Shown: positions 58,242 to 64,000 of the stretch, one piece after another
Layout of the letters: each line of letters starts with the position of its first letter
Numbering within the stretch: the first letter of the stretch is position 1
Assembly: GCA_028015205.1 (NCBI GenBank)
Contig: JAPWFG010000025.1
Span: forward strand, 2,666,001 to 2,730,000
Reading direction: 5' to 3'
Length of the DNA: 64,000 bases
Origin: Mytilisepta virgata
Taxonomy: Eukaryota; Mollusca; Bivalvia; Mytilida; Mytilidae
Program-made: the position numbers and the translations under genes
Notes under the pieces: generated by a model
Seen by the model: the letters and a program-made list of their open reading frames with translations, nothing else
The model's database searches: none
What the model was told of the DNA's origin: nothing

Positions 58242-61098
58242 TAGCTCACCTGACCCAAAGGGTCAAGTGAGCTTTTCTCATCACTTGGCGTCCGTCGTCC
58301 GTCGTCGTCCGTCGTCCGGCGTCGTCGTTAACATTTTACATTTTGAACTTCTTCTAGAGAACCACTGAATGGAATGAAACCAAACATGGCATGAATGTTC
58401 CTTATGAGGTGCTGACCAAGTGTTGTTACTTTGTAGCCGATCCATCATCCAAGATGGCCGCCAGCGGGGAACTTAGTTTAACATAGGACCCTATGGGAAA
58501 TGCATACAAATGACTTCTTTTAGAGAACCACTGAATGGAATGAAACTAAATCTGGCATGAATGTTCCTTATGAGGTGCTGACCAAGTGTTGTTACTTTGT
58601 AGCCGATCCATCATCCAAGATGGCCGCCAGAGGGGGACTTAGTTTAACATAGGACCCTATGGGAAATGCATACAAATGACTTCTTTTAGAGAACCATTGA
58701 ATGGAATGAAACCAAACATGGCATGAATGTTCCTTATGAGGTGCTGACCAAGTGTTGTTACTTTGTAGCCGATCCATAATCCAAGATGGCCGCCAGCGGG
58801 GGACTTAGTTTGACATAGAACCCTATGGGAAATGCATACAAATGACTTCTTTTAGAGAACCACTGAATGGAATGAAACTAAATCTGGCATGAATGTTCCT
58901 TATGAGGTGCTGACCAAGTGTTGTTACTTTGTAGCCGATCCATCATCCAAGATGGCCGCCAGCGGGGAACTTAGTTTAACATAGGACCCTATGGGAAATG
59001 CATACAAATGACTTCTTTTAGAGAACCATTGAATGGAATGAAACCAAACATGGCATGAATGTTCCTTATGAGGTGCTGACCAAGTGTTGTTACTTTGTAG
59101 CCGATCCATAATCCAAGATGGCCGCCAGCGGGGGACTTAGTTTAACATAGAACCCTATGGGAAATGCATACAAATGACTTCTTTTAGAGAACCACTGAAT
59201 GGAATGAAACCAAACATGGCATGAATGTTCCTTATGAGGTGCTGACCAAGTGTTGTTACTTTGTAGCCGATCCATAATCCAAGATGGCCGCCAGCGGGGG
59301 ACTTAGTTTAACATAGAACCCTATGGGAAATGCATACAAATGACTTCTTTTAGAGAACCACTGAATGGAATGAAACTAAATCTGGCATGAATGTTCCTTA
59401 TGAGGTGCTGACCAAGTGTTGTTACTTTTTAGCCGATCCATCATCCAAGATGGCCGCCAGCGGGGGACTAAGTTTAACATTGGACCCTATGGGAAATGCA
59501 TACAAATGATTTCTTTTAGAGAACAACTGAATGGAATGAAACTAAATCTGGCATGAATGAACCCTTATAAGGTGCTGACCAAGTGTTGTTACTTTGTAGC
59601 CGATCCATCATCCAAGATGGCCGCCAGAGGGGGACTTAGTTTAACATAGGACCCTATGGGAAATGCATACAAATGACTTCTTTTAGAGAACCGTTGAATG
59701 GAATGAAACCAAACATGGCATGAATGTTCCTTATGAGGTGCTGACCAAGTGTTGTTACTTTGTTGCCGATCCATAATCCAAGATGGCCGCCAGCGGGGAA
59801 CTTAGTTTAACATAGAACCCTATGGGAAATGCATACAAATGACTTCTTTTAGTGACCCACTTAATGGAATGAAACCAAACATGGCATGAATATTCCTTAT
59901 GAAGTGCTGACCAAGTGTTGTTACTTTGTAGCTGATCCATCATCCAAGATGGCCGCCAGCGGGGAACTTAGTTTAACATAGGACCCTATGGGAAATGCAT
60001 ACAAATGACTTCTTTTAGAGAACCACTGAATGGAATGAAAGTAAATCTGGCATGAATGTTCCTTATGAGGTGCTGACCAAGTGTTGTTACTTTGTAGCCG
60101 ATCCATCATCCAAGATGGCCGCCAGAGGGGGACTTAGTTTAACATAGGACCCTATGGGAAATGCATACAAATGACTTCTTTTAGAGAACCGTTGAATAGA
60201 ATGAAACCAAACATGGCATGAATGTTCCTTATGAGGTGCTGACCAAGTGTTGTTACTTTGTAGCCGATCCATAATCCAAGATGGCCGCCAGCGGGAGACT
60301 AAGTTTAACATTGGACCCTATGGGAAAAGCATACAAATGACTTCTTTTAGAGAACCACTGAATGGAATGTAACAAAACATAGCATGAATGTTCCTTATGA
60401 GGTGCTGACCAAGTGTTGTTACTTTGTAGCCGATCCATAATCCAAGATGGCCGCCAGCGGGGGACTTAGTTTAACATAGAACCCTATGGGAAATGCATAC
60501 AAATGACTTCTTCTAGTGACCCACTTAATGGAATGAAACCAAACATGGCATGAATATTCCTTATGAAGTGCTGACCAAGTGTTGTTACTTTGTAGCAGAT
60601 CCATCATCCAAGATGGCCGCCAGCGGGGAACTTAGTTTAACATAGGACCCTATGGGAAATGCATACAAATGACTTCTTTTAGAGAACCACTGAATGGAAT
60701 GAAACTAAATCTGGCATGAATGTTCCTTATGAGGTGCTGACCAAGCGTTGTTACTTTGTAGCCGATCCATCATCCAAGATTGCCGCCAGCAGGGGACTAA
60801 GTTTAACATTGGACCCTATGGGAAATGCATACAAATGATTTCTTTTAGAGAACCACTGAATGGAATGTAACAAAACATAGCATGAATGTTCCTTATGAGG
60901 TGCTGACCAAGTGTTGTTACTTTGTTGCCGATCCATGATCCAAGATGTTTAGAAGTCTATCAGAAAATTGTAAAAAAAATTCTGAATGGTCACAACTTGA
61001 CCACATATTCAAAAATAATAATGATAAGATGTCTTCAGTAGCTATTGTAATCCCATTAGATACAGGTGAGCGACACAGGCTCTTGAGAGCCTCTAGTT
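58242..61098 (+). mobile_element. Family A element A7 with array of 16 166-bp monomers
   Basis: Same ends and microsatellite as A2, with 16 monomers of 166 bp (about 58355-60950). The 3' block from AAGATGTTTAGAAGTCTATC matches A2 but lacks about 110 bp present in A2. Besides the two A2 monomer types it has types with GACCCACTTAATGG and with TGTAACAAAACATAGC. It interrupts the 14-mer satellite. Repeated 61-codon minus-strand ORFs come from the monomer, which at 166 bp shifts frame in each unit. Confidence 0.92.
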
Positions 61099-61330
61099 TT
61101 TATTGCACTCCTGACAAGGCACCATTTATATTTCAACTAAAAAATCTACATGAAACCATCATTGCAATATTCAATCATATGCATCTAAACAAGGCCAATA
61201 TATGCAAGATATCGAAAAAATAACATTTAACAGTGCATCTTATGAATTGAAATTTCGCTGGCCTTTTAAAAATTCATTATTTTTAAAAGTGTCACAAAAA
61301 AGCGTTGCACTCCTGACAATTTCGGCATCT
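61099..61330 (+). repeat. Continuation of the 14-mer satellite beyond A7
   Basis: TTGCACTCCTGACA recurs at 61103-61116 and 61305-61318, spaced 202 bp. With A7 removed, the gap from 58058 to 61103 shrinks to about 190 bp, in step with the 168-202 bp spacing here. Confidence 0.7.
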
Positions 61331-62412
61331 ATTTTTTTAATAACTTTTTTATTTTTAGAGATATTCACAAGATATTTTGCACAATTAAACTTCATACCTT
61401 TACACATATTTTGAAACATAAACAATTAAAACATATTCAAAAGGCTTTGTTGTAGGGCACTGAAAGTGCAGCCACCCTGCCGGTACCATTTTTTTTGAAA
61501 CTGCCCAGAAGCTTCTTCATTACCAACAAATAACATGTGGAGCAAATTATGTACATTTAACTATTATGCTGAAAACATCTATAGACAATAGAGAAAAGGG
61601 GTCAGGCACTTGGTTCCATGGAACCCATACAAATTTTTATTATAACAAGCCTGAAACAAATTTACCGGTAAATGGACTTAATTGGTCTTTGGATAAGTTG
61701 CTAAATGGTGGACAGTAATCATATTAATGACATTCAGTCACATTGCCACGACATATATGTAACAATGACACGTGTTGTAGTATTATATATAGTGTTAATT
61801 AATGGTAATCCTGTAATTTTTTATGGTATAATGAAAGTTAACATGAGAATTTGATATATGATGTGTGATTGTAGTAAAAAGAAGATAATTCAGTGATATA
61901 AATACATGGATATAATGAAAAATTATTAATCCATAAAAAAAGATTGAAGATTTTTAATTTGATTAACAGGACAAAATAATCAAATAAAATACCGGTACTA
62001 TACATGTACTGACAGTAAATTGTCAACTCTATAAAAATTAAATGTAAATACATATATAAACAATTTTGAATAATTTAATACATAGAATATATATTTGGCA
62101 AAAAGGCTTACTAAAGCTATATATTTGGGCTCAGTGCAAAACATGGGAAAAAGGCTCGCTAAAGCTTGCCCAAATAAATTTTATATTTTCCGATAATGAC
62201 TATGTATTGTATATTACTAGTACAGATGTCTTCAAGTTCAACCTTGGAGAGATTTATTAGGTCCATTATTGGACAGTCTTTAGATGTACGTGGATTATGG
62301 AAATTTGGGATTTAAAACTCATTTTAAGACCAAAGGATTTTGTTTTGGTCAAGACTCAAATTGCGTGCATATGTTTACATTTAAATTTTTTTGCAATTCT
62401 TGGACTTAACAG
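61330..62412 (+). other. No recognised feature
   Basis: AT-rich; short ORFs at 61838-62260 show no domain. A two-copy GGCTTACTAAAGCTATATAT/GGCTCGCTAAAGCTT similarity occurs near 62100-62170. Confidence 0.4.
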
Positions 62413-63630
62413 ATTTGTTAGCATTTAAGTATATTGGAAATTAGTGATGCGTTTTCACACAGATATTAAGAATTGCTGAAAACCATTAATAATTTAAAAT
62501 ACCGATAAAAGTATCATAAAGGGAAAGCACTCCCTTGAAGTTTAAAGTGATTGTCAGATTTAGGAAAGTAGAAAAGTTTCAAAAAACACTATAACTTGAA
62601 CTGTTTTTAATTTCTGGGTCTTGCAGTGGTTAAATCTCAATTATTGCAGCCAATCCTCTCAATCAAAAAAAAAAAAAAACAATAATAATATCATAAAAGC
62701 TTGAAGACAAATATCTCGAGAATAAGAGCATTTAATATAATCAATAAGAAAATGGACCAGAGAAAGGACACTGCGTCAATAGATAAATACTAACAGTCAA
62801 TGTGTAATTAAATTAAGGATAATTATACACATGTAGGGCAATGTGACCAAAGGTCCAAAGAGACTAAGTTAGCATTTCAGTATGTCGGAAATTAGGGATG
62901 TCTTTCACACTGTTATTAAGAATTGCTGCAAACCATTAATAAATAATACCCATAAAGGGAAACAACTCCCTTGAGGTTTAAAGTGGTTGTCAAATTTATG
63001 AAACTAGAAAAATTTTTTAAAAGACTATAATTTGAACTATTATTTTTTTCTGGCTCTTGCATATTTTACATCTGGACATCTTAGGCAACACCAAATTTAA
63101 CTTTATAGTCCTTTGGATTTCGTCGCTCTGATTTTTGGACTATGTAAATTTTAAGAAAAAAATTGTATGCCGCTTCGTTTTGCAAATATGCTGAAAATTT
63201 GCCCCAAATTCTTCACATTTCAAGAAATTAAAAGTAAAAATTGTTCGCCCATACCTAAAATTTTGTAAAAATTTGGATTTTGTCCCCATTTTTTGCAAAA
63301 GATTATTTTAAAAAATATGTGCCACATCTAATTTTGATTTTTGCCCTCCAAAAAAATAGTCCTCAAGAAAAAAAATAAAATCAAAATTTTGCTTGCGCTC
63401 GTTCGTAGTTTTTCAAAAATTCAAAGAACTAAAATTCATTTTGGTGTGGCCTTAATTATTGCAGCCAATCCTCAATAAAAAACTAAAACAAATATATCAT
63501 AAAAGCTTGAAGACAAATATCATGAGAATAAGACACTGCGTCAGTAGATAAATACAGTCATTGTGTAAATTAAGGATAATTATACACACGTATGGCAATG
63601 TGACTGAGAGTCCAAATAGACTTATATAAT
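62413..63630 (+). repeat. Tandem duplication of about 450 bp, second copy carrying MITE-2
   Basis: Copy 1 (62413-62868) and copy 2 (62869-63630) share GTTAGCATTT, TTAAGAATTGCTG-AAACCAT, CATAAAGGGAAA, ATTATTGCAGCCAATCCTC, CATAAAAGCTTGAAGACAAA and AAGGATAATTATACACA in order. Copy 2 is longer because of the element at 63082-63454. Confidence 0.82.
63082..63454 (+). mobile_element. MITE-2 copy 2
   Basis: Starts TTAGGCAACACCAAATTTAA, ends TTTTGGTGTGGCCTTAA, and shares internal words with 31216-31596 (CTTTGGATTTCG, TTTTTGGACTATGTAAATTT). Confidence 0.82.
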
Positions 63631-63663
63631 TAACCGAAATTCTTATCTTCTGTAAAATTAAAT

Positions 63664-63790
63664 AGCATTTGTAACCTTATAACGCTTTAAAGTGTCTGTG
63701 ATAGAGCATCTGTAACCTTATAAGGCTTTATAGTGTCCATATTATAGCATCTGTAACCTTATCAGACTTTAAAATGTCTGTAATAGACCT
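63664..63790 (+). repeat. 41-bp tandem repeat, three units
   Basis: GCAT(C/T)TGTAACCTTAT recurs at 63665, 63706 and 63747, each followed by a CTTTA-AGTGTC word. Confidence 0.8.
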
Positions 63791-64000
63791 TATCTAACCA
63801 TCTAGAGTTGTCAAAATACAAATTTTCAGAAAGTATCAGTGGTTACACTAGCACAGGCATTCTGTTATAGAAAATTTCAGAAAATAAACACTTTATTTTT
63901 ATTTATTTATTTTTTTGCATATATGCATGTGTGATATATAACAGTGTGAAGCTATGCAGAAAATGTTATAACAGAAAATTATTTTAAATGTTCCAGCAAT

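Noticed and set aside
58592..60936. Many 61-74 codon minus-strand ORFs with almost the same peptide ([13 protein letters not shown]...)
   Set aside because: They are translations of the 166-bp monomer. The period is not a multiple of three and each ORF overruns into the next unit, so no protein family is implied.

Overview
This window looks like nuclear DNA from an invertebrate animal, most likely a bivalve mollusc (inferred from the repeat families; no species marker was seen). It is AT-rich, with short exons that have GT-AG introns, and most of the intronic DNA is repeats. There is no sign of bacterial or viral gene organisation.

The only host gene I can support is on the + strand: a STAT5-type signal transducer and activator of transcription. 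Sixteen internal exons between 2854 and 47336 join in frame (1949 bp, 649 complete codons plus 2 bases). They run from the end of the N-terminal interaction domain through a glutamine-rich coiled coil, the DNA-binding domain, the linker and the SH2 domain to the C-terminal phosphotyrosine segment (EGYIKT). The start codon and the first part of the N-terminal domain lie upstream of the window. The C-terminal transactivation end was not found and probably lies downstream.

The introns carry at least 19 short non-autonomous elements in seven families (called A-G here). They share one plan: short subterminal inverted repeats, a CGTCC-rich microsatellite near the 5' end, tandem cores of about 130-200 bp, and a 3' stem-loop. 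This resembles Helentron-associated (HINE/DINE-1/pearl-like) elements. Every copy lies in the same orientation, that of STAT transcription. Family A includes two arrays of 166-bp monomers (20766-23034 with 12 monomers; 58242-61098 with 16). Also present are four tRNA-derived SINE copies or remnants, three small TIR elements (MITEs), two large fold-back palindromes, a 102-bp satellite (about 29980-30945), and several tandem duplications.

Downstream of the last exon, 48523-53552 is a decayed LINE of the L1/Tx1 type on the - strand, with endonuclease and reverse transcriptase regions, frameshifts, a poly(A) tail and an 11-bp candidate target-site duplication. Beyond it is an AT-rich tandem array (about 56400-61320) in which a 14-bp motif, TTGCACTCCTGACA, recurs eight times. 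The array is interrupted by a family A element. The end of the window (62413-63630) is a tandem duplication with a MITE in one copy.
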